Source: Struthio camelus
Taxonomy: Eukaryota; Chordata; Aves; Struthioniformes; Struthionidae
Assembly (NCBI RefSeq): GCF_040807025.1
Contig: NC_090944.1
Location: forward strand, 119,552,738-119,616,737
Length of the DNA stretch: 64,000 nucleotides
Direction of reading: 5' to 3'
The translations under genes and the position numbers were made by a program. This document shows positions 12,640 through 24,813 of the stretch, piece after piece; within the stretch, counting starts at the first letter, position 1; every line of letters starts with the position of its first letter. The notes below the pieces were generated by a model. That model was given only the letters and a program-made list of their open reading frames with translations. It was not told where the DNA came from and made no database searches.

Positions 12640-12740
12640 GGGGGCGCGGGGCGGCGGCGGGGGCCGCTGAGCGGCCGCGTCTGTCCGCGGCGGCGGCGGC
12701 CGGGCGGGCCGCCGCCGCCGCCATGGGCCGGCCGCGGTGA
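12621..12740 (+). other. Upstream ORF 2 in the GPR75 leader (39 codons)
   Basis: An ATG at 12,621 opens an Ala/Arg-rich 39-codon frame overlapping uORF 1. It ends at TGA 12,738-12,740, 35 nt before the GPR75 ATG. A further in-frame ATG lies at 12,723. Confidence 0.35.
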
Positions 12741-12770
12741 GGCGGCGGCGGCGGCGGCGGCGGCGGCGGC
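12741..12770 (+). repeat. (GGC)10 trinucleotide tract in the GPR75 5' UTR
   Basis: Ten uninterrupted GGC units end 5 nt before the GPR75 ATG. In the GPR75 frame they read as CGG and would encode poly-Arg. Confidence 0.95.
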
Positions 12771-12775
12771 CGAAG

Positions 12776-14419
12776 ATGAACGTGTCGGGGCGGCTGGCGG
12801 CCGGGGCCGAGGAGAAGCCCCCCAACGGCTCGCTGGCGCCGCTGCTGCCCCTGGGCGCGAACGGCACGGCGGGCGCCGGGCCCGGGGAGCTGCGGGAGAC
12901 CGTCCACACCGCCACGCTGGTGGCCTGCGCCTCCCTGCTGGCCCTCGTCTTCTGCCTGGGCTCCTACGGCAACCTCATCGTCTTCTTGTCCTTCTTCGAC
13001 CCGGCCCTCAGGAAATTCAGGACGAACTTCGACTTCATGATCCTCAACCTGTCCTTGTGCGACCTGTTCATCTGCGGCGTGGCCGCCCCCATGTTCGCCT
13101 TCGTCCTCTTCTTCGACTCGGCGAGAGGCGTCCCGGGCGCCTTCTGCTTCACCTTCCACCTCACCGGCTCCGGCTTCATCATCATGTCGCTCAAGACGGT
13201 GGCTGTGATCGCCCTGCACCGGCTGCGCATGGTGCTGGGGAAGCAGCCCCACCGCACCGCCTCCTTCCCCTGCACCCTCCTCCTCACCCTGCTCTTGTGG
13301 GCCACCAGCTTCACCCTGGCCACCCTGGCCACCCTGAAAACCCGCAGGTCCCGCCTCTGCCTTCCCATGTCCAGCTTCGTCAGCGGGGAGGGCAGGATCA
13401 TCCTCTACCTCTACGTGATCGACTTCATCTGCTGCGTGGCCGTGGTGTTCATCTCCTACGTCATGATAGCTCAAGCTTTGCGAAGAAACGCCCAGGTGAG
13501 GAAGTGTCCGCCCGTTGTGACGGTGGACGCCTCTCGCCCGCAGCCCTTCGCTGGGCCCCCCGCAGCGGGGGCTGCAGACGGCCTGCAGTGCGCCGTGCCT
13601 GCCTTGTACAGGAACCAGAACTACAACAAACTGCAGCACGTGCAGACTCACGGCTACGGGAAGCACCTCGGCCCGCTGCCAGCCCCTGCCGCCAGCAGGC
13701 TGCAGCTCGTGTCGGCGGTAAATCTCTCTGCAGCCAAAGACTCCAGGGCAGTGGTGACATGTGTCATCATTGTGCTTTCCATCTTAGTTTGCTGTCTCCC
13801 CTTGGGAATCGCTTTGGTGCAGGACATACTGTCCAGTAGCGGTGGCTTTGTTCTCTACCAATTCGAGCTGTGTGGATTTACCCTCATATTTTTCAAATCT
13901 GGATTAAATCCTTTCATATATTCTCGCAACAGTGCTGGACTTAGGAGGCGAGTCCTCTGGTGCCTGCAGTATGTAGCCCTTGTCTTTTTCTGCTGCAAGC
14001 AGAAGACAAGGCTTCGAGCCATGGGCAAAGGGAGCCTGGAAGTCAACAGGAATAAGTCATCTCACCATGAAACCAATTCAGCTTACATGTTGTCTCCAAA
14101 ACCTCAGAAAAAGTTTGTAGACCAAGCCTGCGGTCCTAGTCACTCCAAGGAAAGTGTGTTGAGTCCCAAGGCTTCTGTCGGGCATCAGCACTATGCACAG
14201 AGTAGCTCAACGCCCATGAACACCCGAATCGAACCGTATTATAGTATCTATAACAGCAGCCCTTCCCAGGAAGTGAGCACCCCAAATAGCTTACAGCCAG
14301 TGAACTCAACTTTCGGATTTGCCAAATCCTATATTGCCATGCATTATCATACCACCAATGACTTGGTACGAGATTATGACAGTGCTTCAACTAAGCAGAT
14401 ACCAGTACCCTCAGTGTAA
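12776..14419 (+). CDS. GPR75: GPR75, G-protein-coupled receptor 75
   Basis: This is one intact coding exon of 547 residues; human GPR75 has 540. GPR75 is a class A plasma-membrane receptor reported to bind 20-HETE and to signal through Gq; CCL5 has also been proposed as a ligand. The N terminus has N-glycosylation sequons at N2, N17 and N29. Seven hydrophobic segments lie at roughly 46-70, 83-107, 122-148, 162-186, 206-233, 325-351 and 361-385. TM7 carries NPFIY (378-382). The TM3 end reads ALHRLRMV in place of the usual DRY, as in the human protein. The long third loop (about 234-324) contains [17 protein letters not shown], and the tail ends QIPVPSV; both are near-identical to human. The N-terminal 40 residues are Gly/Ala/Pro-rich and diverged. 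The ATG at 12,776 is chosen because MNVSG aligns with human MNSTG and has A at -3. The 5' part is very GC-rich while the 3' part has ordinary composition. Confidence 0.98.
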   Translation: MNVSGRLAAGAEEKPPNGSLAPLLPLGANGTAGAGPGELRETVHTATLVACASLLALVFCLGSYGNLIVFLSFFDPALRKFRTNFDFMILNLSLCDLFICGVAAPMFAFVLFFDSARGVPGAFCFTFHLTGSGFIIMSLKTVAVIALHRLRMVLGKQPHRTASFPCTLLLTLLLWATSFTLATLATLKTRRSRLCLPMSSFVSGEGRIILYLYVIDFICCVAVVFISYVMIAQALRRNAQVRKCPPVVTVDASRPQPFAGPPAAGAADGLQCAVPALYRNQNYNKLQHVQTHGYGKHLGPLPAPAASRLQLVSAVNLSAAKDSRAVVTCVIIVLSILVCCLPLGIALVQDILSSSGGFVLYQFELCGFTLIFFKSGLNPFIYSRNSAGLRRRVLWCLQYVALVFFCCKQKTRLRAMGKGSLEVNRNKSSHHETNSAYMLSPKPQKKFVDQACGPSHSKESVLSPKASVGHQHYAQSSSTPMNTRIEPYYSIYNSSPSQEVSTPNSLQPVNSTFGFAKSYIAMHYHTTNDLVRDYDSASTKQIPVPSV

Positions 14420-15136
14420 CCTTAAGTATGCCAGAGATAACTGTTCTGATTTAGTGGATCCCCTTCTTTGCTTTTATTAATGATTGTTCTAAACTTGAAG
14501 ATCTAGCGTTGCTATACAGCTGCCAATGAAAAAATACCATTATTGTTAATATCCAGCTATTTGCATTTGAAGTAAAATACTAGGATATTACTTCCATGTT
14601 ACTTTCTTGAAATTGTGTGGCAAGTCAAAAAGGGCATATTTTAGATTTGTATTTGGAATTGCTACATGAGAGTATGAGAGTGTTTCTGTTACTGAATTTT
14701 ACTGCTGAAAGAGTAAAAAAGAAAAAAAAAAGTAAATGCTAGAAATACGTGATTCATTTTGTCATGAGGCAGACTGTCTCAGAGAACAATCTGATGCTGT
14801 GCCAGAAGTATTATCTGTTAAATTGCACACTGCTGCATTTTTAAGAAGGAAGAATTTGGAGGGTGCTTGGTACTATTATACTTAGGTTTAAACCCGTTTT
14901 CATTGCAGAAGGTTGAAAGACTGTGTGAAAATTATTTTGTTGTAGCAAATGTCAGTAATAACAAAAGTTTCCTCTATCCCAGGATAAAATTCTGATTCCG
15001 CTGGGATAAACAGCAACATTTCTATAAACTTGAAGGTAGGGTTTCAACTTCAGCTTTCTAAAGCAGTAATAGGCTATTTACAAATAGCAATATATTGCTA
15101 CTAGGGAAAGACTTTTGAGAAGTATTGTGGCACTGT

Positions 15137-15142
15137 AATAAA
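15137..15142 (+). terminator. Candidate GPR75 poly(A) signal
   Basis: AATAAA lies about 720 nt after the GPR75 stop codon in AT-rich UTR-like sequence. Another AATAAA at 16,138-16,143 could serve a longer 3' UTR. Confidence 0.5.
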
Positions 15143-17330
15143 CCTGTAAAATATCTCTATTAATTTCTACTGTACGTTTATTTTAAGGATTGGTGCCATT
15201 ATATACCCCAAAATAATGTTTTGAGAAATATTTTTTCAGCTGATACAAATAACTGTGCAATACCTAATTACAGGTTTTATTTGAGAATATAAATGATTAC
15301 TGCAATATTCTAGTACTGACATCTATTAGTAATGCAGTCACTGCTGGAATTTTCTAACTCATAAACATAAAACACGAGGAGTAGTGTTACTGGTTGTTGT
15401 TTTGTCTATGACTTTATATACATAAAGTGGATTTGTGGGGATTCAGTGATGATATTCCCAACAGGTAGAGCTGACAGTTATTAACGTGTTTAAAAACAGA
15501 ATGACTGCGTAACAAGAGGACTACACTTTTTTGAGATTTTCTTATGTAGTAAAATGTTTAAAAATTCTAATGTCAATTTGATTTAAAGTTTAATAATCTG
15601 TCTACTTATATACTTTATCTGTTGATCAATACTGATCAAATAATATAAGTTAAATAGTTTTTTTTATAAATGTGACAGTTTGTGTTATTGTGTCACGTGT
15701 TGTTGAAATTCCTAATGAAACAATGATTTGGAGGCTTTTTTTTTTTTTATTTTAAATTCCTAACAATCTTCGCTTTAAGTCGCCAAATTTTTCAAAGCAC
15801 ATGATCACCTCTCAACTTCTATGGACTTCATCAGAGCCTTAGTATCTCTGAAATAATTGTGCTGCTGACTTTGGTGCCTGAATATGGTTTTCGGTGCCTC
15901 ATTTTAGGAAGGTGTCACATCTTCAGCAGAGTTACAGTGATGAATTCCAAAAAGATGATTTGTTATTTTAGAAACAAAAACCCTTCAAGTCATTGCAGTG
16001 TGCGAGTTGTTGGTTTAGGTTGTTTGTTAACTAAACTGTTTTCAAGCTTTTCCTGAAAGAGTATTGCACTTATGACCAGTGTTGTTTAATACACTGAATT
16101 TTAATTCATTTTGAATAATTCAAGACAGCTTTCTTGCAATAAAATGGATGTGAACAACTTTCTAATACAAATGTAAAATTGAAAACGTTTCGATAAGTCT
16201 TTTCTCTCTGCCCAGATATTTTTCTCTATGAATAACATGGTTCTTTCTAAAGTAATTATAAAAGATAACTTACAGACCTCTGTCTTGTTTGTTTTTTTCT
16301 GTCTTTGCGTTTCTCTTTAGTACCAAACCTCCAAATTTGGAGGAAAAATACGGAGGATCCTGTGGTTTTGTTTCCAACGATACATTATTAGCAGAAAATT
16401 ACAATTTCACTTTGAAAAGAGTGTAGGGCAGGACCCTGACAAATGATTGCAGGATGGGGTCCTTTATGTACTTCGAGGGAGTTTAAGATGTGCATTAAGA
16501 CTGGATCTGACATTAAGCAGTTCTTGATTTTGCTGTGTGTATATATGACTCCATAGTGTGCATTTGCTATGAATCATGTGAACGTCATCATATGACAGAA
16601 GATTAAATCCTTCTCACCTTATTCACAAAAATAATCTGCATTGAGTGTTCATGTGGGAGTACAGTGAGAAGAGTATGGCTTTAGAATAGAAGGGGCTTTT
16701 ATTGCCTGTGTGTGCTATTTTATTAAGACAAAGTGAAGTCCCTTTAAAGCACTTTGTAATGTTTTTCTCCTCTTAACTGTTGGTGCAGATTGCATTCCTG
16801 CACCTCTAAAGCGTTAATATATTTTTAGCGTCAGATACAAGAACAGTATCTGAATTAAGTTGTCAATTGTATTGAATAACTGCATTTTTGAGGAGTTTTA
16901 TGAATGTGGCAAATAGAGATTGGCTTTTAAAAACATGTAGCCACAATTTCATTGAAATGAATCATAAATTGAAGTGTCAGTCATCATAAGATAAAAATTA
17001 CTTGCCTTGGAATCTTCTGTAGTGTATCTTTTCTTTTTTCCTTTAGTCCCCTGGTCAGTCAGATCAGAACTCTCTTCTGCTGAGTAGAGAAGCAGTATAA
17101 CATAAGGCATGATTGCTAGGCTATAAAAATTAGCCATCTAATGGAGACAAGGAGCAACAGAATGATTGAAGGAGGAGATGGGAAATTTTTATGAAAAGAG
17201 TCTGAGCAGAGAGGACATGAGTAAGAGAGTAAGTGATAAAAGTATGTGAATGGTGAATGGTTTAGAAGAAGTAGGTTTGAAGTTAATGGAGTCCATAACA
17301 GAAGAACAAGAAAGCATTTTATGAATAGGA

Positions 17331-17482
17331 AAGTTGGCAAATTCGAGACTGATAAAATGTACTTTTCATACTTCCCATACTTTACAGTGTGGAACTCATT
17401 GCTGCAGAACTGTTGAGAAAAAAAATAGTAAGGTTTAACAAGCACTTTACGTTTATGTGGGCAATAGAAATATCAGGAGTCT
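17331..17482 (+). mobile_element. Old CR1/L3-like LINE fragment
   Basis: The stretch follows the 3' ORF pattern of ancient CR1/L3-like LINEs: an 'aactgataaaa...' segment, then GTGGAACTCATTGCTGCAG near 17,390, then 'aatagtaaggtttaacaa'. It is short, diverged and non-coding. Confidence 0.6.
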
Positions 17483-20400
17483 GATAGTTAATGCCAACAC
17501 ATTTGGAATGGATATGAAATTTTAAATTAAAATTAATTTGGAATTAAAGAAAGCTTTGCTTTCTGGCATTAGGATGAACCCATAATGGCGGAACTGTTAA
17601 CTTTTAACTTTTGAAATTTCTGGCATTGGTTGCTGTCACAGATACAATACTGTCCTAGATAAAGCGATGATTGCTTTTTACCTCATCTTTGTGAGAGTTA
17701 ATAGAAGTGAGCCTGAGGAAACCGTTACCACTATTGTATACACCAGATGTGAGGGCAGCTAGAGGTGAATTTGTTTTTGGGGAGGAGTTGGAGTTTGGTT
17801 TAAAACGTTTTTACCTTCCAGTTCCTTTTGATCATCCATTCTGTGGTTTTGATTTGGCAGCGTGTCATAATCATCCTGGTAAACGCAGGCAGGATTTGAA
17901 GTTGGGTAAATCTGGTAGTTTTACCTATTAACATCCTTGTGTCATGATGCAGTTCTACTCGTGTCACTAAACCTAGCTGCATATTGCTCCCTTTCCTCTA
18001 AGCTGTTGAAATGAGATATTCGACCCAGAGACTCTTCCTACTGGACTAATAAAAATGCACCTATTGATTTATTTGTCGTGGTAACGGTATGGACACGGTA
18101 ACGGTGGACAGGTATGAACTGTTTGATCAGACTATCCCATGAAATAAAGTCTGGCTTCAAAGAAAGCATAAAGAAGCTTGATGGAAAAATGGCTGATCAG
18201 GTGCTTGTGGCTGGTCTCAGTAAGGAAAAACTTCTGGTTGTTTTCATCAACAAAAATGTTTGAAAGATTTTATAATATCACAGCAATTTTTTAAGTCACA
18301 GATCTTGCTTTATGGTTGACTATTTTCAGCTGTTGGCCTGCAGTATTCATCCCTTTGTATGTATTATCCTTTACGTTTTAAAACTAAAAGCTGATAATGT
18401 CAGATAATTTTATACAGAATTTGCACAACCTCCAAAAGTTACTAAAGAACGTTGAACAGTTCAGCGCTGTTTATGGACTCTTTAGAGTAGAGATTAGAGA
18501 GATTTTTGCAGAGCAGTATAATTTGATCAAAGTTACGGAGCCAGCCTGCCTTACAGCACTACGGCTTGGACAAGCTGGGGAGATCAAGATGCAAAAATTG
18601 GACTGAGGATGTTCCAAAAAGATCGGTGCCTAATAATCTTCTGCTATCTCATGCTAACTCATGGTATCTTACGGTATCTGTGGTTTGGTGTATCATTTGT
18701 CACTTGTTAGGAAAGCAGTGAAAATTATCCCCTAAATAATCTTCAGTACCCCTCCGTCTGAAGCACTGGGAATAAACAGCAAAGAGAGCTTCTGAACTGC
18801 AAGGCTGGTGCTTGTTTGCACCATTGTCTCTTCACCTACTTCCATGCGATGGTGAGGCAGGGCTATAAAGAAGAGCAATGAGAGATGTTCCTGATGGAAA
18901 CTCAGAGAGAAGGATATGGTAAGGGTGAAGAAAACGCTGTATTTCTCTTCCTGATGAAGAAACCATCTGCCTAGTAAAGGTGGAAGCTGGGAAGCAGAAA
19001 AATGAGATGGATTTCATTTCATTCATCTTATTTTATTCTTTTGCAGGCTAATAACACAGTGCAAATCAAGATGATGCTAACTCAGCAACTTATCTGTAGT
19101 ATCTTTTTGCTCCAGAAAGAGTGCATGGACAGACTCAGGTGGATGTTGGACTTTTTTCTGTTCATGGAAATGTGTCCAAAAGCATATTCTACACCCCATA
19201 ATTATCATATGAAGAATACACCATCTCTTTTGTGAGAAAGTGCAGCTGAGCTACCTGTGTAAAATGTGCCCATGTTTAGATACTAGTGCTTTTTAAAAAA
19301 AAAACATAATTGGCACTCTGAATCAACGTTCTAGGCATAAACGTTAAAGAATACTGATTGCAGAAGCATTCATGTTGGCTGCCTTCTTCCAGATATATTG
19401 TACTGTATGGCTTTCACTAAGAGGGTGCACAGGGAGGGTGGAGGTTGCATAAATGGTCCTGCCACTGAATGTCTTCAAACAATGCTGTACGTATGCACAT
19501 ACCAGGGAAAAAAAGCCCCGCTCTCTCTTTCACCATTAAGCTGGCTGCTCTGCTGACAGTGACTTAAAGAACAGGAAAATCTGTTGTCAGTGCTGTCAGC
19601 ATACATGACTCTCCATGCTTGTTGAGGAAAGGGTACAGAATTAGGCGTACAGGGGTAGGCGGGTACAGAATGAGCCCAGATTTCTCTCCTTTCTGGGTTC
19701 TGGGTGCAAAGGAAATGGAGATGGTAGAGGAGGCTAAGTCCTGCTGCGTTTCTCATTATTTGTGCCGATGGAAAATTGGAGAAGCATCACCATGGGACAG
19801 AGAGGGAGGAGGCAATTTCAAACGCAAGGTACATCTGGATTTTGCCAAGCACTGCTTCTGTCCTGCAGTGCAACTGAGGTAGCTTGCTTTCTTTGATTTG
19901 AAAAGCAATTTGTTTATCGTCCACTTCAAGCACTGTGTTTCATGGCTATACCAAAGGGAGTATAAGTAAGGTTAATCAGGACTGGCAAATTGGCTTATAA
20001 TTGGTAATAAATGCTAACAGCACGTCACTGTCGATTCCTGTTTAAAATGGCTTCACGTTTAGTATGAGAACAATGCTTTCATCCATTGCAATCGCTGTTG
20101 CTGAAAACTGGTTCCAAAAGTCAGACATGCTAAACAGTGCAATATGTAGGCTTCTTTTTCTTTCTTTATTCTAGGAAGCAGCACAAGGAGCGTGCAAACT
20201 GTGTGTGTAGTGCTCCAGCTGAATCTTATCCTTTTTAAAATACATTGCAGAAGGATTATTTTTTGCTCTTATCTCCTTATTTTGGTTTCGTGTTTCCCCT
20301 CTTTGGCATCGAAGAGGATACTTTTAGTCTTATTTTGCCACAGCAGAGCACGGAGAGTTGCTGTCATTTATTGCCAATAACAGCTAAGTCCTTTTCAGAG

Positions 20401-21543
20401 TCTGGTTCCAATGTACTATCCCATATGTTGAACGTTGACGTTCTACAATCTTGTAGCTGAGATTTTCCGTAGATAAGTCTTTTGGGCTTGCTCATATTAT
20501 GAATGAATTCAGCTTGTACTATCTTAAGTAAGTAGTTCATTCTCATTTAGTGTTTATTTACTGCCACAGTCCATGGATTTCTGTTGAATGTGGGGGTTAA
20601 ATCGTCTGGACGTTTGTATTTTCTTCAAATGCAATTAATAAAATTAAGTAGCACTAGGTGATGACCATGACTATGCTGATGTAGCACTAAATTAATTTGA
20701 AAAGGGTCAGGCTAATTTTGTCAAGTGAAAAGCTAAATAATATCATCCAGAATTTTCTTGTTTATTCTTCAGAAAACAGCGTTCTTCTGAAATGGTCGGA
20801 CATGGAATCCATGGTCATATTCGTCTTGTGGTAACAGCATTTAAATAAAAGCATACACTTACCTATTATTTAACAGTAGAGGCTGACACACTCGCCTAGC
20901 TCTTTCTTGGTCATCTGGCTATATGTCTTTCTTAGTCCGTAATTATCAAAGCTTTTGTAAGCATAATATCTGGTCTCTTCCACCACTTAAGCAAGTGATA
21001 GGGTAATGTGGATTTGTAATTGCTTCTCTCGAATGACTACATTAAGTCCACTCTGTTCTCACTATAAACCATAGAAGGAAAGTGCTATCCATATACTCTT
21101 GTGGGTTGTGTTTTTCTTGCCTGTACACGTGTGTTCCCAGCTTAGGTTTTATTAGAACTCAGAATCAGAACTACATCTTAATCTGTGAACTATGCTGTTT
21201 TTTATTATTTCTGCAATAATCTTGAAAAGATAGCCAGGATATGTAGCGTGACTACAGCTGTTCTTCATTTCAGCAATATCCACAGCATTTGAAGAAATGC
21301 TGGAAATAGCTGAAAAATCAAACACCCAGAAAAAAAGACGACAGTTCTATCAGTGTTCAGGTCTCAGCCCTATTGGATAACAGAGTCTTTTTTTTTTTTT
21401 TTTTTTTTTCCAGATGGAATAATATGCATGCTGCAAACTAATTAGTAACTTCTCATGGGAGTGATGTACTGAGACAACCCCCCTCCCCCCCCCCCCCCCA
21501 TTTCAACACAGCAGTCTTTGCAGAAGAAAAACACCGAAATGCT

Positions 21544-21549
21544 TTTATT
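21544..21549 (-). terminator. Candidate TLR15 poly(A) signal
   Basis: AATAAA on the - strand lies about 45 nt after the TLR15 stop codon. This would give a very short 3' UTR; more distal sites are possible. Confidence 0.5.
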
Positions 21550-21594
21550 TGACTGCAGGCTTTCCAGGCACAATCTTTACATATTCTTGTAATC

Positions 21595-24219
21595 TCATTC
21601 CATCTCATACATATCTTCAGTGGATCCATTTTCTGCTCTCAGAACAAGTGGTTCATTGGTTGTTTTCAAGACAGCTGTTAGCTGATGCCAGAAAACTTTT
21701 TGTCTGTGTTGTTCAGGGCTCCACTTTAAGTAGGTTTTTCTTTTCAGTAGTTTCCTGAGTTTGCTGAACTTGTGTGGCACGCTGTTGAATGGGAGGTCTT
21801 CCAACACAATCATAATGAGGGAATCCTGATTTTCATTCAGGACCCGGTGTTCAGCAAAATACAGTTCATACTGACACCAGCAACTGTTTACAAAGCTGGG
21901 AGAGAGAACAAAAAGGACCTTATGGCTGTTTTCTATACAGTAAAAAATGTTGCCCAGCACAGGATGCCCTGGTTTGAAGTCTCTCTCATGGTAACATATC
22001 TTGAACCCCTTAGCTTCAAGTTTTTCCAACAGATTCTCTTTTGTCCAATTTGCATCATGTTCACTGTATGAAATGAAGGCATCATATAGCTTGTTTTCTG
22101 GCCTCTTCTCATACTGTTTCCTTTTTGACATACACCAGTACCAGCCCATTCTTACATACCACAGTCCATCAAAATGCCAACATAAGCCAGTTAACACTAA
22201 AACAATCAGGATTGCAACACAAGCTGTAATAGCCATTTGAATGCCCAGGGAACAGTGCAAAAGTGTCAGATTGCTGTTCTCAACCAATGAGCCCCTTCTA
22301 TCTGGTGGAAAGCTACATCTAAGATTTTCTCTTCCGTTTATCTGCAAGGATGGATTACGGATGTATATATTCACAAACCAGTACAAATCACAGTTACAAA
22401 AAAAATGTTTACCTTGAGCAGTCAAAACACTCAAGCTTGTTAACTGGCCAAAAGTGTCCTCCACTATAGTAGTAATGGCATTGTTGCTAATGTCCAATTC
22501 AATCAAAGAAGCTGGGAGAGATCCACTTTGTAGAAAGGAGATCTTATTCCCTGATAAATTAAGATATTTCAGTGTTGGAAGAGATCTCCCAAAGTGATCA
22601 GGGAGTTCTGAAATTAAATTGTGACTACTATCTAGATTGGTGATTGCAGAAAGTTGGCTAGTAGGTTCCAATTTGGTTATTAGATTTCCAGAAACATTAA
22701 GATAGTCAAGTTTCTTTAAGGTTGCAGTTAATGACAAAACCTGCAATTTATTTTTACTAATATCACATTTTGTTAAAGCTAATGGGAAATATTCAAGGGG
22801 CATATCTGTAATTTTATTATTTTGAATATTAAATATTGTTAAATTAGAAAGGGATTTAAAACTAGGTGGTATTACTTTAATATCACTGTTACTTATGTCC
22901 AGATGCTGCAGGGAGATAGGTAAGTGAGGAAACGTGGAAACAGGATTACTGCTGAGATCCAAAAGCCGTAATTCTTTCATTGTACCAGCAAACCATTCTG
23001 GAAGTTCTACAATAGAGCAGTTTGACATTTTTAAGTGTTTTACTTTTTCTGGAAGGCTCTCAATGGGTGTACCGGCTTCATTTCTAACTAATGAAATTGC
23101 ATTAATATGTACAGTTCCGGGTGCAAATTTTTGATTTGCATTGGTGTTTTCTGGACTTACAGTATATATGAAGTGATTTCCTTGAACATACATATTTTCC
23201 AAATTAAACAGTTTTTTAGCAAAATTTTGGGGTACTTGACTTATGTTTGTGAAGGACAAATCAATTACCTTAATGGTTGAAGGGAGACATATTGTATCCA
23301 AGTTGTTCAAGGGATTGTTGCTAATATTTAAAAAGAAGAAATTGTGGAACGTAAAGTGACAAATAGCTTCAACATCTATATTGTCAATTGTTATTTTGTT
23401 ATAACTAGCATCAATAGACTGCACATTTTTCATTGGTAAAAACAAGATAAACAGCGATAAAAGATCCATTTCCAGGCTGCTGTGACTGATGTTAAGCTCT
23501 AAAATACTGTCCAGCTGAGCTTGGCAAAGTTGAGCATCCAGTTTTTCCGTCAGGTCTTCCTCAGACAGTTTACTCTTTGACAGATCAAGTATTCCATTTA
23601 TTGGCGTTCCACATAAATTAGGCTTTAATCCAGCTGTTGGAGAGACTGTTACATTCTTCTCTGCTCTTCGAGGATCCTGTATGCTTCGCCTGAACTTTGG
23701 ATTAACATTTAGCCGGTCGGATGGACCTTTGGAACGTTGCAGCTCTTTGGCTGACACAGAAGACTCCAGAGCAGTCTCTGACGATGTTTCAAAATATTTA
23801 TAAAGCTGTAAAACCCCCGAGCCTTCTCCAGTCGGTAGTAGTTTTAGATGAGATGCAAGACCAGTTACATCAAGTTTCTTATCATTAAATGAAAAATTCA
23901 CAGAAACAAGGCTGAGTAAATTCTCAAACGCACCAGGTTCAACGTCCTTAATCTGATTGTAGGCAAGATCTAAAACTTCCAGCGCATCGAAACCTTCAAA
24001 GTCTCTTTTGGCTATTTTTTCAATCACATTATGTGAGAAATTGAGAACTCTTGCCGTTTTTGGACCATGTGCTTCTGATACAGAAGAGAGGTTTAAATAA
24101 GAGTAGTTATAAAATTGGAAGGCATACGCTCTAGATGTTCTCCAAGTTAAGAACCCATTTGTTCTACTGAATAAAAAAGAAATGAGGTAGAAATAAAGTT
24201 TTCCAATAAGGATCCTCAT
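21595..24219 (-). CDS. TLR15: Toll-like receptor 15
   Basis: This is an intact single coding exon of 874 residues, close to the chicken protein length of about 868. TLR15 is an innate receptor of birds and other reptiles, reported to be activated by cleavage by secreted microbial proteases. A hydrophobic signal peptide (IGKLYFYLISFLF, about 4-20) is followed by leucine-rich repeats such as LEVLDLAYNQIKDVEPGAFENL and a C-terminal Cys cap (FFCNCDLYWFV). One transmembrane helix lies near 660-683 (MAITACVAILIVLVLTGL). A TIR domain runs from about 710, with box 1 YDAFISYS and box 2 RDFKPG; the conserved BB-loop Pro falls near residue 750. The frame is open upstream to 24,405. I place the start at 24,219 because TTTCTCCTCTCCAG ends 1 nt before this ATG, a strong splice acceptor implying a 5' UTR exon, and because the signal peptide begins here. 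It is convergent with GPR75. Confidence 0.95.
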   Translation of the reverse strand: MRILIGKLYFYLISFLFSRTNGFLTWRTSRAYAFQFYNYSYLNLSSVSEAHGPKTARVLNFSHNVIEKIAKRDFEGFDALEVLDLAYNQIKDVEPGAFENLLSLVSVNFSFNDKKLDVTGLASHLKLLPTGEGSGVLQLYKYFETSSETALESSVSAKELQRSKGPSDRLNVNPKFRRSIQDPRRAEKNVTVSPTAGLKPNLCGTPINGILDLSKSKLSEEDLTEKLDAQLCQAQLDSILELNISHSSLEMDLLSLFILFLPMKNVQSIDASYNKITIDNIDVEAICHFTFHNFFFLNISNNPLNNLDTICLPSTIKVIDLSFTNISQVPQNFAKKLFNLENMYVQGNHFIYTVSPENTNANQKFAPGTVHINAISLVRNEAGTPIESLPEKVKHLKMSNCSIVELPEWFAGTMKELRLLDLSSNPVSTFPHLPISLQHLDISNSDIKVIPPSFKSLSNLTIFNIQNNKITDMPLEYFPLALTKCDISKNKLQVLSLTATLKKLDYLNVSGNLITKLEPTSQLSAITNLDSSHNLISELPDHFGRSLPTLKYLNLSGNKISFLQSGSLPASLIELDISNNAITTIVEDTFGQLTSLSVLTAQGKHFFCNCDLYWFVNIYIRNPSLQINGRENLRCSFPPDRRGSLVENSNLTLLHCSLGIQMAITACVAILIVLVLTGLCWHFDGLWYVRMGWYWCMSKRKQYEKRPENKLYDAFISYSEHDANWTKENLLEKLEAKGFKICYHERDFKPGHPVLGNIFYCIENSHKVLFVLSPSFVNSCWCQYELYFAEHRVLNENQDSLIMIVLEDLPFNSVPHKFSKLRKLLKRKTYLKWSPEQHRQKVFWHQLTAVLKTTNEPLVLRAENGSTEDMYEME

Positions 24220-24813
24220 CCTGGAGAGGAGAAATGTAAAATCCATCAGTATAATATGCTCTACATAATGTAAATGAGTACCCTCAAAAGAACTGAAAAA
24301 CCCCCTCAGCTTATGCGCAAGTACAGAAATCATTTCATGAGCGGTATCTATGAATCCCTTGTTATCTACATGATATCTTGCTTCGTTATTCTTTTTTAAG
24401 AGCAATAATGAAAGAAACTGTCAGAGAATGACTTGAAGGAGAGTGCGATACATTTCGGATTGTCCTCAGTAAAGTCTGAAGATTTTTTTTTCCCCCCCCT
24501 TTCCCTCCTGCAACCCCTCCCCACCCACAATCTGGCAGCAAACAGCCTTTGTTAGAGTGTCTTTCCATTGCATAATCTGAAATACACTCTCCTAACTGCT
24601 GCTTGCGACACTGGTTTTACATCTCTCGCTCTGCCACACAAGCTCTACCAGCTGGAAGCCTATGCAGCCACCTAAGTAACGTATTCAAGAGTAACGCGAC
24701 AAGGTGCTCCATCTAGCTGCTAAAAATATATTAAAGGAAAGTTGTGAGCTTGGAGTATTTGTTAGTCTGTACTCTGCCGAGAATTTACTAGTAATCATAT
24801 ATTTAGCCTTACC

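Larger units (their letters stand above)
12390..13000. promoter_or_regulatory. GPR75 CpG island / putative promoter and 5' UTR
   Basis: Very high G+C and CpG density begins at about 12,390 and runs into the coding exon. Two copies of GCCATGGCGG (around 12,599 and 12,619) resemble YY1 sites. No TATA box is apparent. A GGC tract directly precedes the ATG. The start site cannot be placed from sequence alone. Confidence 0.7.
14420..21540. other. GPR75 3' UTR and the intergenic gap to TLR15
   Basis: The region is AT-rich and has no long frames. The first 0.7-1.7 kb is probably GPR75 3' UTR. An old CR1-type fragment lies at about 17,331-17,482, with poly-T (21,388-21,410) and poly-C (about 21,479-21,499) runs near the right end. 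Nothing else was recognised. Confidence 0.5.

Noticed and set aside
11574-12915. Further - strand frames of about 340 codons and + strand Cys/Val-rich frames of up to 297 codons in the repeat.
   Set aside because: They are translations of a minisatellite in several frames, with no start context or conserved motif.
11714-13666. A 650-codon open frame on the - strand across the minisatellite and antisense to GPR75.
   Set aside because: It is Thr/His/Pro-rich where it crosses the TG repeat and Gly/Glu/Val-rich where it is antisense to GPR75 codons. It has no domain and stays open only because of base composition.
24220-24405. A 62-residue N-terminal extension of TLR15.
   Set aside because: It lies upstream of a strong splice acceptor and of the signal peptide, so it is most likely intron.
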